NCBI GenBank assembly: GCA_964542915.1
Contig: CAZIVP010000017.1
Coordinates: 1-64,000 of the forward strand
Source: CAZIVP01 sp964542915
GTDB lineage: Bacteria > Calditrichota > Calditrichia > Calditrichales > Calditrichaceae
Length of the DNA stretch: 64,000 bases
Direction: 5' to 3'
The notes beneath the pieces were generated by a model. The model made no database searches and was not told the origin of the DNA. It saw nothing but the letters and a program-made list of their open reading frames with translations. The translations under genes were made by a program, and so were the position numbers. Below, in pieces: positions 1 to 8,773 of this stretch (position 1 is the first letter of the stretch; each line of letters begins with the position of its first letter).

Positions 1-130
1 GAAGCCCTGTCGTCCCGAGAATCGGGATGTCCCAGGCCTCTAGACGATGGGAGCAATTTCAAAGCCACCGAATTCGAAGCCCTGTCGTCCCGAGAATCGG
101 GATGTCCCAGGCCTCTAGACGATGGGAGCA
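1..130 (-). repeat. Two tandem tRNA-Glu-like fragments, 75-base period
   Basis: A 55-base segment occurs at 1-55 and again, identically, at 76-130, giving a period of 75, close to one tRNA length. Read on the minus strand, each copy starts with a possible acceptor strand GCTCCCA and has a D-arm (GTCTAGAGGCCTGGGAC) typical of tRNA-Glu/Asp genes. It continues through an anticodon-like hairpin CCCGA-TTC-TCGGG to a T-loop-like GGGCTTCGAATTC. The anticodon hairpin closes too tightly for a normal seven-base loop, and the 3' T-stem and the matching acceptor strand are absent. They therefore look like pseudo-tRNA copies rather than working genes. The left copy runs into the window edge, so its 3' end cannot be judged. 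Confidence 0.6.
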
Positions 131-176
131 TAATAAAAAGATGGTGCTCAAATAAATGTAAAAGAACAGATGTTTG

Positions 177-251
177 GGTGAGTGATGGGATTTGAACCCA
201 CGACCCCCAGAGCCACAATCTGGTGCTCTAACCAACTGAGCTACACCCACC
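177..251 (-). tRNA. tRNA-His (GTG)
   Basis: The minus strand folds as a full cloverleaf. The acceptor is GTGGGTG with CACTCAC. The D-arm is GCTCAGTTGGTTAGAGC. The anticodon loop TTGTGGC gives GTG, and the T-loop is TTCAAAT. The extra G at -1 opposite C73, the identity element of tRNA-His, is present at 251/177. CCA is not encoded. Confidence 0.95.
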
Positions 252-257
252 ATGTCG

Positions 258-331
<74 letters not shown>

Positions 332-336
332 AGCGT

Positions 337-413
<77 letters not shown>

Positions 414-479
414 AATAACACATGTCAAATTAACAAATTATAAATATAATAAGTTTGATTTATGGAGTCAATTCTAAAT

Positions 480-1079
480 TCAACCCACTGAAAATCGATT
501 TTGTGCCCATTTCATAAACGATTGAATCGCTTTACCTCGATGGCTGATATGGTTTTTTTCATCGATTGTGAGTTGGGCATAAGTTTTGTTTCGTTCAGGA
601 ACAAAGAACAGGGGATCATAACCAAAACCTTCATTACCCTGTAGTTCATCCAAGATGATTCCCTGCGTGCGACCGCTAAAAAATTTTTCATGTTTTTCGT
701 CTTTGTAACAAATCGTACAGGTAAAATATGCAGTCCTATTCTCTGGTGGGATTTTTTTAATTCTCTCCATGAGTAATCGATTATTTTGCATATAATCCGC
801 ATTTTTTCCTGCGTAACGCGCCGATTGAACACCCGGCTCATTATGAAGCGCCGGCACCACCAGCCCCGTGTCATCTGCTATAACAGCTTCTTTGAAATAG
901 TCGAAATAGGAACGCGCTTTCTTTGCGGCGTTTTCCGCAAATGTATGACCGTCCTCGTGGACCGCAGGAAACGACCCGAAATCTTTTAATGATTTTAGTT
1001 CAAAATCAAGCTGTGTCAACAAACGACTGAATTCACGTATTTTATCCTTATTGGTGGTGGCGACAATCAGGATGTGCAA
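480..1079 (-). CDS. rdgB: XTP/dITP diphosphatase (RdgB/HAM1 family)
   Basis: A house-cleaning enzyme that hydrolyses non-canonical purine nucleotides (XTP, dITP, ITP) to monophosphates and keeps them out of DNA and RNA; cytoplasmic. The 199 residues match the usual family length. The N-terminal ATTNKDKIREF is the substrate-binding TxNxxK motif. TFAENAAKKA, ADDTGLVVPAL and PGVQSARYAG are the family's metal and substrate motifs, followed by GFGYDPLFFVP and HISHRGKA near the C-terminus. It is read toward the tRNA cluster, with the sigma factor gene upstream on the same strand about 165 bases away. Nothing is odd about it. Confidence 0.95.
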   Translation of the reverse strand: MHILIVATTNKDKIREFSRLLTQLDFELKSLKDFGSFPAVHEDGHTFAENAAKKARSYFDYFKEAVIADDTGLVVPALHNEPGVQSARYAGKNADYMQNNRLLMERIKKIPPENRTAYFTCTICYKDEKHEKFFSGRTQGIILDELQGNEGFGYDPLFFVPERNKTYAQLTIDEKNHISHRGKAIQSFMKWAQNRFSVG

Positions 1080-1245
1080 TCAAAATCTCCCATGCTTATA
1101 AATTTTATTGAAAACCCTATTTTAATACACCTTGTATATTTCCAGAGAGTCGGTTTTTTAAATTCCTTTTGTTGGCTGAAAAGGGAAATCTGTTTGAGTT
1201 AACAGGATCAAGCTAATCGGTACAGAAAAAAATGTGTATGTAATA

Positions 1246-1812
1246 TCAAAATATGTCTCTCAAAGATTTCTTTAGCATTTCACGCGCCCGAAAAATACGT
1301 GCTTTAACCGTGCCGAGAGGCAGTTCCAGCATCTGGGCAATTTCCTCATAGCTTCGTTCTTCCTGATGCCTCAGTACGATTGCGACCCGGTATTTTTCCG
1401 GCAATTCCTTTATGGCCTGTTTAATGATTTGGCTTTTCTCATCGGCCAGCATTTCTTTTTCAGCCGTCGGATCCGAGTCGGCGTACTCCTGTTTGATTTC
1501 ATCATCCTTGTATCGGATAGTTTGTTCCATCGATTGTGTTTTGAGCTTACGTTTGCGAAAAAAGTCGATACAATGATTGGTTGCTATTTTAAACAACCAT
1601 GTCGAGAAGGCGTAATTTTCATTGAAAGAAATTAGTGAGTTGTAGGCTTTGATGAATACTTCCTGTGTTAAATCTTCCGCTTCCTGGCGGTTATGTACCA
1701 TCCGATAAATGATGCGGTAAACAGAGTCATTATACATTACCGTTAATTCATCATACGCGCTTCCGTCGCCTGTTTTCGCTTTTCTTACTAATTCGCTTTC
1801 TTCTCTTTGCAA
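1246..1812 (-). CDS. ECF-type RNA polymerase sigma factor
   Basis: A sigma-70 family factor of the extracytoplasmic-function class, directing RNA polymerase to a stress or envelope regulon. Region 2 is at residues 20-90 (DLTQEVFIKAYNSL, then FSTWLFKIATNHCIDFFRKR). Region 4 is at residues 125-180 (LPEKYRVAIVLRHQEERSYE, then a helix-turn-helix EIAQMLELPLGTVKARIFRA). The 188 residues fit the RpoE-like size. The start is a TTG (1812) with a weak GGA upstream; no in-frame ATG is available. No anti-sigma gene lies next to it, so its signal is unknown. Confidence 0.9.
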   Translation of the reverse strand: MQREESELVRKAKTGDGSAYDELTVMYNDSVYRIIYRMVHNRQEAEDLTQEVFIKAYNSLISFNENYAFSTWLFKIATNHCIDFFRKRKLKTQSMEQTIRYKDDEIKQEYADSDPTAEKEMLADEKSQIIKQAIKELPEKYRVAIVLRHQEERSYEEIAQMLELPLGTVKARIFRAREMLKKSLRDIF

Positions 1813-2295
1813 AATTCCAAATCTTTCAAAAAATCTTAGAGTGTGCGCCGAATAAACCGCCGGTACGTTTTTTCAGAATAAAATGCAGACGGATTCAGCA
1901 CGACCTAAAAGTCCAACCCGATCCGCTTATTCTCAATAATTTAAAGTTACGAACGATGCTTTTATAATGTCAAGTTTGAAGCCGGAGCACATCCATCAAT
2001 GAACGTTATTTAAAAATGTTCAATAGGTGCATCGATGTGTGTACCTTATTAAAAGAGAGTGGAATAGCTCAAATTTTTTGGAATACAATTATGAAAGACC
2101 CGCTTTGACCGGAGATAAAATAATTTATAAAGCCTCTTATTGACTTTTTGAGCATCCGGGATTATAATGTTTTAAGTTATTAAAAAACTAATGGTTATAT
2201 TATTGCACGATTTGGGAAAAATATACATGTTTGTCGAGTCGAGAGACTCTTAATGTTACCAATGGATAAATGTTTAGAGCCAAAGGAGTTTTGTT
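1813..2295. other. 483-base divergent intergenic region
   Basis: Lies between the minus-strand sigma factor and the plus-strand saccharopine dehydrogenase. AT-rich, with no convincing ORF. The one clear signal is the sigma-70-like promoter at 2140-2168. I see no RNA gene or repeat here. Confidence 0.6.
2140..2168 (+). promoter_or_regulatory. Near-consensus sigma-70 promoter of the saccharopine operon
   Basis: TTGACT at 2140-2145 and TATAAT at 2163-2168 are separated by exactly 17 bases. The expected start is near 2175, giving a leader of about 120 bases before the ATG at 2296. Confidence 0.75.
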
Positions 2296-3624
2296 ATGAA
2301 AAAAGTATTAGTGCTGGGAGCGGGTCTGGTTGCAAGGCCGCTGGTACGCTATTTATTGGATCAGGGTGATATCCATATCACTATTGCAACGCGAACGGTC
2401 AGCAAAGCTGAAAAGCTGTTAAAAGGCCATGCCAATGGTACTCCCGTTACCCTTAATGTGGAAAACGAACAAAAATTGGAAACAATGATCCGGGATTCCG
2501 ATTTGGTTATTAGTTTGCTGCCATGGGTCCATCACCTGAAAGTAGCTCGTTTGTGTGTGAATAATAATAAGCATATGGTTACAACTTCCTATGTAAAACC
2601 CGAAATGAAAGCGCTCGATGAAGAGGTTAAGAAACGCGGTCTTCTTTTCTTGAATGAAATCGGCGTTGATCCCGGCATCGACCATATGGCGGCCAAACGC
2701 GTTATTGATCAAGTTAAAAATCAGGGCGGCGAAATAACGGCGTTTTATTCTTATTGCGGAGGATTACCTGCCCTGCAGAATAATAACAATCCTTTAGGTT
2801 ACAAGTTTTCCTGGAGTCCTTCAGGTGTGATGTTGGCGGCCAAAAATGACGGACGTTATTTAAAGGATGGAAAACTGATTAAAATTAGCGGTGAGCATCT
2901 CTTTGAACATTACTGGCTTGTGGATGTACCCGGCGCCGGTACGTTTGAGGCATACGTGAACCGCGATGCTTTGATTTACAAAGAGCTGTACGGCCTTGAA
3001 TCGGTTCGCTCCATATACCGCGGAACGTTGCGAAATATCAGCCATTGCGAATCGTGGCATAATTTTAAAAAATTGGGGTTGCTGGACCAGGAGCGCACTT
3101 TCGATCTTTCGAAGAATAGTCCACGAGAGGTAATGGCTGCGCTGGTCAGCGGTAAAAGTGATGATGTGGTAACCGATACGGCAAAATTCCTTGGCATTCC
3201 GCCTTATGCCATTACGCTTAAAAAGTTGGAATGGTTAGGGCTTTTCAGCGATCAAATGCTTGATCTCGGTAAGGTTTCGGTTTTTGACATGTTTGCCCAT
3301 ATTCTTGAACATAAGCTGGTTTATCACGAAGGAGAGGTTGACTTACTTGTTCAACACCATCTATTTGAAGCGGAATACGAAAATAAGCGCAGGGAACGGA
3401 TCGCGTCCACGATGGTGGATGTTGGAATTCCTCACGGAGACAGCTCCATGTCGAGGACAGTCAGTTTGCCCGCAGCGATTGCCACTAAACACATTCTGAA
3501 TGGCACTATTAAATTAACCGGCGTTAAAATTCCGGTTTACCCGGAACTGTATGAACCGGTACTGAAGGAGCTGGAGACTATGAATATTCGGCTGATTGAA
3601 AAAACGGAAACGATTTCCGAATAA
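2296..3624 (+). CDS. Saccharopine dehydrogenase (glutamate-forming), AASS C-terminal type
   Basis: Oxidises saccharopine with NAD(P)+ to 2-aminoadipate semialdehyde and glutamate, the second step of the saccharopine route of lysine degradation. A Rossmann motif VLGAGLVARPLVRYL opens the protein. LNEIGVDPGIDHM and the long catalytic region with SYCGGLPA and NPLGYKFSWSPSGV follow, as in the SDH half of eukaryotic aminoadipate-semialdehyde synthase. The length (442 residues) is that of a free-standing SDH. The start follows GGAG (CAAAGGAGTTTTGTT-ATG). The partner reductase is the next gene, so the two catalytic halves of AASS are separate and in the reverse order to the eukaryotic fusion. Function is confident by family; the catabolic direction is inferred. 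Confidence 0.92.
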   Translation: MKKVLVLGAGLVARPLVRYLLDQGDIHITIATRTVSKAEKLLKGHANGTPVTLNVENEQKLETMIRDSDLVISLLPWVHHLKVARLCVNNNKHMVTTSYVKPEMKALDEEVKKRGLLFLNEIGVDPGIDHMAAKRVIDQVKNQGGEITAFYSYCGGLPALQNNNNPLGYKFSWSPSGVMLAAKNDGRYLKDGKLIKISGEHLFEHYWLVDVPGAGTFEAYVNRDALIYKELYGLESVRSIYRGTLRNISHCESWHNFKKLGLLDQERTFDLSKNSPREVMAALVSGKSDDVVTDTAKFLGIPPYAITLKKLEWLGLFSDQMLDLGKVSVFDMFAHILEHKLVYHEGEVDLLVQHHLFEAEYENKRRERIASTMVDVGIPHGDSSMSRTVSLPAAIATKHILNGTIKLTGVKIPVYPELYEPVLKELETMNIRLIEKTETISE

Positions 3625-3648
3625 ATTCGAGTCGATCTTGTGCCGAAA

Positions 3649-3680
3649 CCCGCACCGAAGCTTTTCGGTGCGGGTATTTC
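3649..3680 (+). terminator. Hairpin between the two saccharopine genes
   Basis: An 11-base stem (CCCGCACCGAA at 3649-3659 with TTCGGTGCGGG at 3664-3674) encloses a four-base loop and is followed by the weak T-run TATTTCT. The stem is strong but the U-tract poor, so it may only attenuate transcription into the reductase gene. Confidence 0.55.
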
Positions 3681-3764
3681 TAATTATAAACAAAATTGTT
3701 AAGTTACAGACCTTATTTATAACACTGATATTCGATTCAATTCTACAGGGAGATGGGGATCACC

Positions 3765-5069
3765 ATGAAGACGATTCTGATTCGCGCGGAAGATAAAAAC
3801 GAGTGGGAAAAGCGAACGCCGCTTATTCCGGACGATTTAAAAACGGTTCTTTCGGAAACCGGCGGTAAAGCCTTTGTTGAAAGATCTGGTAAACGTTTCT
3901 TCAAAGAAGAAGCTTATCGCAAAGCTGGCGCTGAGATAACCGAAGGCATGGCCGGGGGGGATATCATTCTGGGCGTTAAGGAAATCCCGGAAGAAAAAAT
4001 CCTTGATAATAAAATCTATCTTTTTTTCTCACACACAATCAAGGGACAGGCGGGCAACATGCCCATGTTGAAGCGAATTATGAATAGCGGCTCCACCCTG
4101 ATCGATTATGAAAAGATTATCGATGAAAAGGGACGCAGACAAGTGTATTTCGGACGTTACGCAGGCGATGCCGGCGCTATCGACATTTTGTGGTTGATGG
4201 GCGAATACTGGCGCCACAAGGACATAAACAGCCCTCTGCATAAGGTTGAACAAGCGTTAAAGTATCATTCGGTCGAAGAAGCCAAAGACCATTTGGAGCG
4301 CATTGGCGATCAAATAAAAGAAAAGGGATGGCCGCCGGAAATCAGTCCGGTTGTAATCGGTATACTCGGTTATGGCAATGTGTCAAAGGGAGCCCAAAAT
4401 ATTTTTAACGCCTTACCGACCGAATATATTAAACCGGATGCGCTGCCCGCTTTAATTGAGAACGGCGAGGCCAAAAACGACCGCATTTATCTCGTGGTGT
4501 TCGAAGAAAGACATCTCGTAAAACCCAAAGAAGGGCACCCATTTAATCTGAACGATTACTATATACACCCGGAAAAATATGAAGCGGCTTTTGAACCGTA
4601 CTTGCCGTATCTTACCATTATTGTCAACGCCACCTATTGGGACGAACGCTATCCGCGATTTGTTACGTGGAAGGGCTTAAGACTCTTACAAGAACGATTT
4701 CCGCAACCCAAACTGGCCGGTATAGCCGATATTACCTGCGATGTGAACGGCTCCATCGAATGCAATGTTAAGACAACGGATAGCGGACAACCCGCTTACA
4801 GAGTGGATCCCAAAAAGCGGACCGTTAAAGACGGACATCTTGGCGACGGGATTGTGCTTTTAGCCGTGGATAATTTACCGGCGGAGTTGCCCAATGACGC
4901 CTCGGTATTTTTCAGTAACCAGCTGCGTCCGTATGTGCCTAATTTAATGAAGGCTTTGTGGCATAAACGCCTGGAGGACTCGGGTTTGCATCCTCATATT
5001 AAACCCGGCGTCATTGTTTATAACGGACAGCTGACGGAGCCTTACTATTATTTGCAAAGGTACCTGTGA
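3765..5069 (+). CDS. Lysine-ketoglutarate reductase (saccharopine-forming), AASS N-terminal type
   Basis: Condenses lysine with 2-oxoglutarate using NADPH to make saccharopine, the first step of the saccharopine pathway. RAEDKNEWEKRTPL is the start of the alanine-dehydrogenase/transhydrogenase N-terminal fold. YLFFSHTIKGQAGNMPML, LIDYEKIIDEKGRR and the glycine-rich GILGYGNVSKGAQNIFN (about residue 210) correspond closely to the LKR half of animal AASS. I chose ATG 3765 because GGAG and GGGGAT lie just upstream; an ATG at 3753 would overlap that site and add four residues. About 435 residues. Downstream of saccharopine dehydrogenase and almost certainly in the same pathway. Confidence 0.9.
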   Translation: MKTILIRAEDKNEWEKRTPLIPDDLKTVLSETGGKAFVERSGKRFFKEEAYRKAGAEITEGMAGGDIILGVKEIPEEKILDNKIYLFFSHTIKGQAGNMPMLKRIMNSGSTLIDYEKIIDEKGRRQVYFGRYAGDAGAIDILWLMGEYWRHKDINSPLHKVEQALKYHSVEEAKDHLERIGDQIKEKGWPPEISPVVIGILGYGNVSKGAQNIFNALPTEYIKPDALPALIENGEAKNDRIYLVVFEERHLVKPKEGHPFNLNDYYIHPEKYEAAFEPYLPYLTIIVNATYWDERYPRFVTWKGLRLLQERFPQPKLAGIADITCDVNGSIECNVKTTDSGQPAYRVDPKKRTVKDGHLGDGIVLLAVDNLPAELPNDASVFFSNQLRPYVPNLMKALWHKRLEDSGLHPHIKPGVIVYNGQLTEPYYYLQRYL

Positions 5070-5145
5070 TGCGTGATTAAAAAATTTTTTAAAATAATGG
5101 TTCGCTATTTATATTCATAAGAATTCAACGTATTAGGCGTATTTC

Positions 5146-5961
5146 ATGTATAAAATCAATCCGCAACTGGTGATCGAAATATTGCACCGCTTCCTTTCCG
5201 CGGAAACCCACAAAATCGGGATGGAAAAAACCGTAGTGGGTCTGTCGGGCGGCGTCGATTCGGCGGTGGTCGCTTATTTGCTTGCAGGGGCACTGGGCAG
5301 GGAGAACGTCCATGCTCTTATCATGCCCTACCGCCAAAGCAGTCCGGAAAGTCGAGAACATGCGGAAGAGGTGGCGGCTATTCTAAACATCGATTACGAT
5401 GTTATCGATATATCGCCCATGGTCGACGCCTTTTTTGCAGAGGATCCGGATGCGGATGTGATACGACGTGGAAACAAGATGGCGCGGGAACGGATGTGTT
5501 TGCTCTACGATTATTCCTCCGCCCATCAGGCGCTGGTAATCGGTACCAGCAATAAAACAGAACTGATGCTGGGCTACGGAACGATCTTTGGCGATATGGC
5601 CAGTGCTATCAATCCCATTGGAGATCTTTACAAAAATCAAATTTGGCAAATTGCGGAATATCTGGATGTGCCGGAGGCGATTATCACGAAGCAACCCTCG
5701 GCGGATTTATGGGCTGGCCAAACCGATGAGGATGAACTGGGATACACCTACCGTCACATCGATGAACTCTTGCACTACCTGATCGATTTACGCTACTCGG
5801 ATGAAATTTTAGTCAATATGGGATATGAACCGGCGACCATTAAAGATATTCGTTTGCGTATTCAAAAAAACCAATTTAAACGGCGACCGCCCGTTATCGC
5901 TAAATTAACCAACCGAACGATCAACCAGGATTTTCGATACTGTCGCGACTGGGGAGTATAA
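5146..5961 (+). CDS. nadE: NAD+ synthase, ammonia-dependent
   Basis: Amidates nicotinic acid adenine dinucleotide to NAD+ using ATP and ammonia. The P-loop-like SGGVDSAVVAYLLAGAL (about residue 33) is the ATP-pyrophosphatase motif. IGTSNKTELMLGYGTIFGD and QPSADLWAGQTDEDELG are NadE signatures. At 271 residues it lacks the glutaminase domain of the larger NadE form, so it should use ammonia. The rsmI start follows two bases after the stop, so it probably begins a transcript running to the inositol synthase at 8667. No strong ribosome site precedes the ATG. Confidence 0.95.
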   Translation: MYKINPQLVIEILHRFLSAETHKIGMEKTVVGLSGGVDSAVVAYLLAGALGRENVHALIMPYRQSSPESREHAEEVAAILNIDYDVIDISPMVDAFFAEDPDADVIRRGNKMARERMCLLYDYSSAHQALVIGTSNKTELMLGYGTIFGDMASAINPIGDLYKNQIWQIAEYLDVPEAIITKQPSADLWAGQTDEDELGYTYRHIDELLHYLIDLRYSDEILVNMGYEPATIKDIRLRIQKNQFKRRPPVIAKLTNRTINQDFRYCRDWGV

Positions 5962-5963
5962 CG

Positions 5964-6680
5964 TTGGAAACCATCGAGAAAGGTGCGCTTTATTTGGTAT
6001 CCACACCGATCGGAAATCTCGCGGATATCACCTATCGGGCGGTTCATGTTTTGAATAATGTCGACCTTATTGCCGCCGAAGATACGCGGAATTCGTCCGT
6101 GTTAATGAAGAATTATCAGATAGATACACCGTTATCCAGCTATCACAGTTACAATCTTAAAAAGGAGACCCGGCGCCTGATCGAAAAACTAAAACACGAA
6201 TCAACCATCGCGCTTATTTCGGATGCCGGTACCCCCGGTATTTCCGATCCGGGTTTTCATTTAGTGCAGGAAGCGGTTAAAGAAAAGATCCGTGTGATAC
6301 CCATCCCGGGCGCATCCGCATTTCTGGCGGCATTAACGGCGTCCGGGTTGCCCAATAATCGTTTTGTGTATGAGGGCTTTTTGCCATTGAAAAAAGGACG
6401 CAAAACCCGCCTGAAAACCCTCAGCGAAGAAGAACGAACCATCGTTTTTTACGAATCGCCGCACCGGATCCATCGAACGGTAAGGGAACTTCTCGAAACA
6501 TTTGGCGACCGTCCGTGCACAATGGCTCGCGAAATAACCAAGCTGTATGAAGAGTTTTTGCGGGGGACGCTGAGCGCCCTTCAAAAATGGATTGAAGAGC
6601 GACGGGTTAAAGGCGAAATTGTCTTAATCGTTCAAGGGAAGGCGCATACGAAAGGAAAGCAACATGGCAATGAGCAGTAA
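5964..6680 (+). CDS. rsmI: 16S rRNA (cytidine-1402-2'-O)-methyltransferase
   Basis: Methylates the ribose of C1402 in 16S rRNA near the P site, using S-adenosylmethionine. Starts at a TTG (5964) with GGGGAG nine bases upstream; no in-frame ATG is better placed. Tetrapyrrole-methylase-fold signatures: LYLVSTPIGNLADITYRA at the N-terminus, EDTRNS, LISDAGTPGISDPG and IPIPGASAFLAAL, then FYESPHR. The 238 residues are slightly short of the usual 270-290 because the C-terminal tail is brief. Tightly packed between nadE and the phosphatidyltransferase, whose start overlaps its end by 17 bases. Confidence 0.95.
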   Translation: METIEKGALYLVSTPIGNLADITYRAVHVLNNVDLIAAEDTRNSSVLMKNYQIDTPLSSYHSYNLKKETRRLIEKLKHESTIALISDAGTPGISDPGFHLVQEAVKEKIRVIPIPGASAFLAALTASGLPNNRFVYEGFLPLKKGRKTRLKTLSEEERTIVFYESPHRIHRTVRELLETFGDRPCTMAREITKLYEEFLRGTLSALQKWIEERRVKGEIVLIVQGKAHTKGKQHGNEQ

Positions 6681-7329
6681 GGGTTTTTTACCGGCCTGGC
6701 TGCAGGAAGGATTTGTCAAACTTTTAACGCCTCTGGTCGACACCCTGGCGAAACGGGATTTTAATCCCAATACATTTACCGTGTGGGGCCTTATCATTAC
6801 CTCTGTTTCAGCGGTATTTTTAATTGTCCACCCCTCGCTGGTGCACTGGGCCGGTGCGCTCATCTTAATTGGCGGTTTATGTGATGTTCTGGATGGAAAA
6901 CTGGCGCGCTATGCCAATAAAGTTTCCAAGTTCGGTGCCCTGTTTGATTCATCGGTGGATCGGTATTCCGAGGTCATCATGTTTTTTGGAATTGCCGCTT
7001 ACTATGTGCGCTCCGATTCTTATCTGTTATCGGTCGTAACGTTTGCGGCGCTGGGCGGCTCCACCATGGTAAGTTATGTACGTGCGCGGGCGGAAGGCCT
7101 CGGATTTGATTCCAAGGTAGGAATGATGCAGCGGCCGGAACGGGTGGTATTAATCGGTGTGGGCGCTCTCTTCAATTTTACACTGTTTCAATTGACCATT
7201 TTTCATGTAAGAGATTTTCCGGTTGATCTGTTGGATGTCATTATATGGATTGTGGCTTTATTTGCTAATTTTACAGCGATTCAACGCATATTGCATATTC
7301 GCAAACTGGATCAAGCAAACATGGAGTAA
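6664..7329 (+). CDS. CDP-alcohol phosphatidyltransferase, probable phosphatidylinositol(-phosphate) synthase
   Basis: Transfers a phosphatidyl group from CDP-diacylglycerol to an alcohol in the membrane. The family signature is complete: D74, D77, G78, A81, R82, G91, D95 and D99, in the spacing D-x2-DG-x2-AR-x8-G-x3-D-x3-D. Several hydrophobic segments follow (221 residues). The alcohol is not shown by sequence alone. However, the next gene, nine bases on, makes inositol-1-phosphate, so inositol or inositol phosphate is the natural acceptor. Its start (ATG 6664, GGAAAG upstream) overlaps rsmI. It could instead be a glycerol-phosphate transferase (PgsA); the neighbour argues against that. Confidence 0.85.
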   Translation: MAMSSKGFLPAWLQEGFVKLLTPLVDTLAKRDFNPNTFTVWGLIITSVSAVFLIVHPSLVHWAGALILIGGLCDVLDGKLARYANKVSKFGALFDSSVDRYSEVIMFFGIAAYYVRSDSYLLSVVTFAALGGSTMVSYVRARAEGLGFDSKVGMMQRPERVVLIGVGALFNFTLFQLTIFHVRDFPVDLLDVIIWIVALFANFTAIQRILHIRKLDQANME

Positions 7330-7338
7330 GGAGGCGTA

Positions 7339-8667
7339 ATGGAAAACAAGAAAATAGACGATTTTAAAATCAGCGATTCGAAAGGAAAGGTCGGTGTATT
7401 GCTGCCTGGACTGGGCGCCGTGAGCACAACATTCATTGCGGGTATCATTGCCATACGTAAAGGCCTTGCCCGGCCCATCGGTTCATTAACGCAAATGGCG
7501 CATATCCGATTGGGCAGGCGCGACGAAAATCGGAATCCCCTCATTAAAGATTTAATACCAATGACGGAAATGGATGATCTTTATTTCGGCGGCTGGGATA
7601 TTTTTGAAGATAATGCGTACGAATCGGCCCTGAATGCAGGCGTTTTAGAGAAAACGCTTCTTGATCAAATCAAAGGGGAATTGGAGGCGATTGAACCGAT
7701 GAAAGCGGTTTTTGATCGCCGTTATGTCAAGAAACTGGACGGTCCGCACGTAAAGGAGACCGGCAATAAATACGAACAATACCAGTTGCTGCGGGAGGAT
7801 ATCCGTAATTTTAAAGAAAAGTATGGCCTGGACCGTGTGGTAATGATTTGGACGGGCAGCACGGAAATATTCATGCAAAAAAGCGAGGTGCATCAAAGCA
7901 AAGAGGCTTTTGAAAAAGGGCTGAAAGAAAATCATCCGGAAATAGCGCCCAGCATGATTTATCCCTGGGCGGCCGTTGCAGAAGGCGTACCCTATGCCAA
8001 CGGGGCGCCGAATCTGAGCGCCGACTTCCCTGCCATGATTGAGTTTGCCGATGAGATGAACGTACCGTTGGCAGGTAAAGATTTTAAAACCGGCCAAACC
8101 CTGATGAAAACCATTCTGGCGCCCGGCTTTAAGGCCCGAATGCTCGGACTTGAAGGCTGGTTTTCGACCAATATCTTAGGTAATCGCGACGGTGAAGTAC
8201 TGGATGATCCGGAGTCGTTTAAAACCAAAGAAGAAAGCAAATTGTCCGTACTGGAATATATTTTACAGCCGGATGTTTATCCGGAGCTGTATAAGGAATT
8301 ATATCACAAAGTACGCATTAACTACTATCCACCGCGCAAGGATAATAAAGAAGGCTGGGATAATATCGATGTAATCGGATGGTTGGGTTATCCCATGCAG
8401 ATAAAAGTCGATTTTCTTTGCCGGGACAGTATTCTGGCTGCGCCCATTGTTTTGGATTTAGTGTTGTTTCTGGATTTAGCTAAGCGCGCCGGATTTAAAG
8501 GCATACAGGAGTGGTTGTCGTTTTACTTTAAGAGCCCGCTCCACGCTCCGGAAGTTTATCCCGAACACGATCTGTTTATCCAGCAGATGAAGCTTAAGAA
8601 CACCTTGCGGGTGCTGGCCGGCGAGAAGGAAATTACCCACCTGGGTCTTGAATATTACATGAAATAA
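7339..8667 (+). CDS. myo-Inositol-1-phosphate synthase
   Basis: Isomerises glucose-6-phosphate to 1L-myo-inositol-1-phosphate with bound NAD+, the committed step to inositol compounds. The N-terminal VGVLLPGLGAVSTTFIAGI is the nucleotide-binding loop of the family. WTGSTEIF, PNLSADFPAMIEFA, AGKDFKTGQTLMKTILAP and STNILGNRDGEVLDDP are typical of the catalytic domain. Length 442 is close to the archaeal/bacterial form, with an extended tail. AAGGAGGCG precedes the ATG by four bases. Directly follows the phosphatidyltransferase and is closed by a good terminator, so nadE-rsmI-transferase-synthase forms one unit. Confidence 0.93.
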   Translation: MENKKIDDFKISDSKGKVGVLLPGLGAVSTTFIAGIIAIRKGLARPIGSLTQMAHIRLGRRDENRNPLIKDLIPMTEMDDLYFGGWDIFEDNAYESALNAGVLEKTLLDQIKGELEAIEPMKAVFDRRYVKKLDGPHVKETGNKYEQYQLLREDIRNFKEKYGLDRVVMIWTGSTEIFMQKSEVHQSKEAFEKGLKENHPEIAPSMIYPWAAVAEGVPYANGAPNLSADFPAMIEFADEMNVPLAGKDFKTGQTLMKTILAPGFKARMLGLEGWFSTNILGNRDGEVLDDPESFKTKEESKLSVLEYILQPDVYPELYKELYHKVRINYYPPRKDNKEGWDNIDVIGWLGYPMQIKVDFLCRDSILAAPIVLDLVLFLDLAKRAGFKGIQEWLSFYFKSPLHAPEVYPEHDLFIQQMKLKNTLRVLAGEKEITHLGLEYYMK

Positions 8668-8698
8668 ATCGGCATGTGAAGATCAACATTGATGTAGA

Positions 8699-8735
8699 GG
8701 GGATGCGGAACTCCAACGGTTTCCATCCCCTTTTT
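8699..8735 (+). terminator. Rho-independent terminator after inositol-phosphate synthase
   Basis: GGGGATG (8699-8705) pairs with CATCCCC (8724-8730), with an inner GGAAC/GTTTC continuation, followed by TTTTT. It ends the nadE-to-inositol-synthase transcript. Confidence 0.85.
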
Positions 8736-8773
8736 AATGTTACAGGAAAGTTTGGAAGGAATTCCTTTATTCC

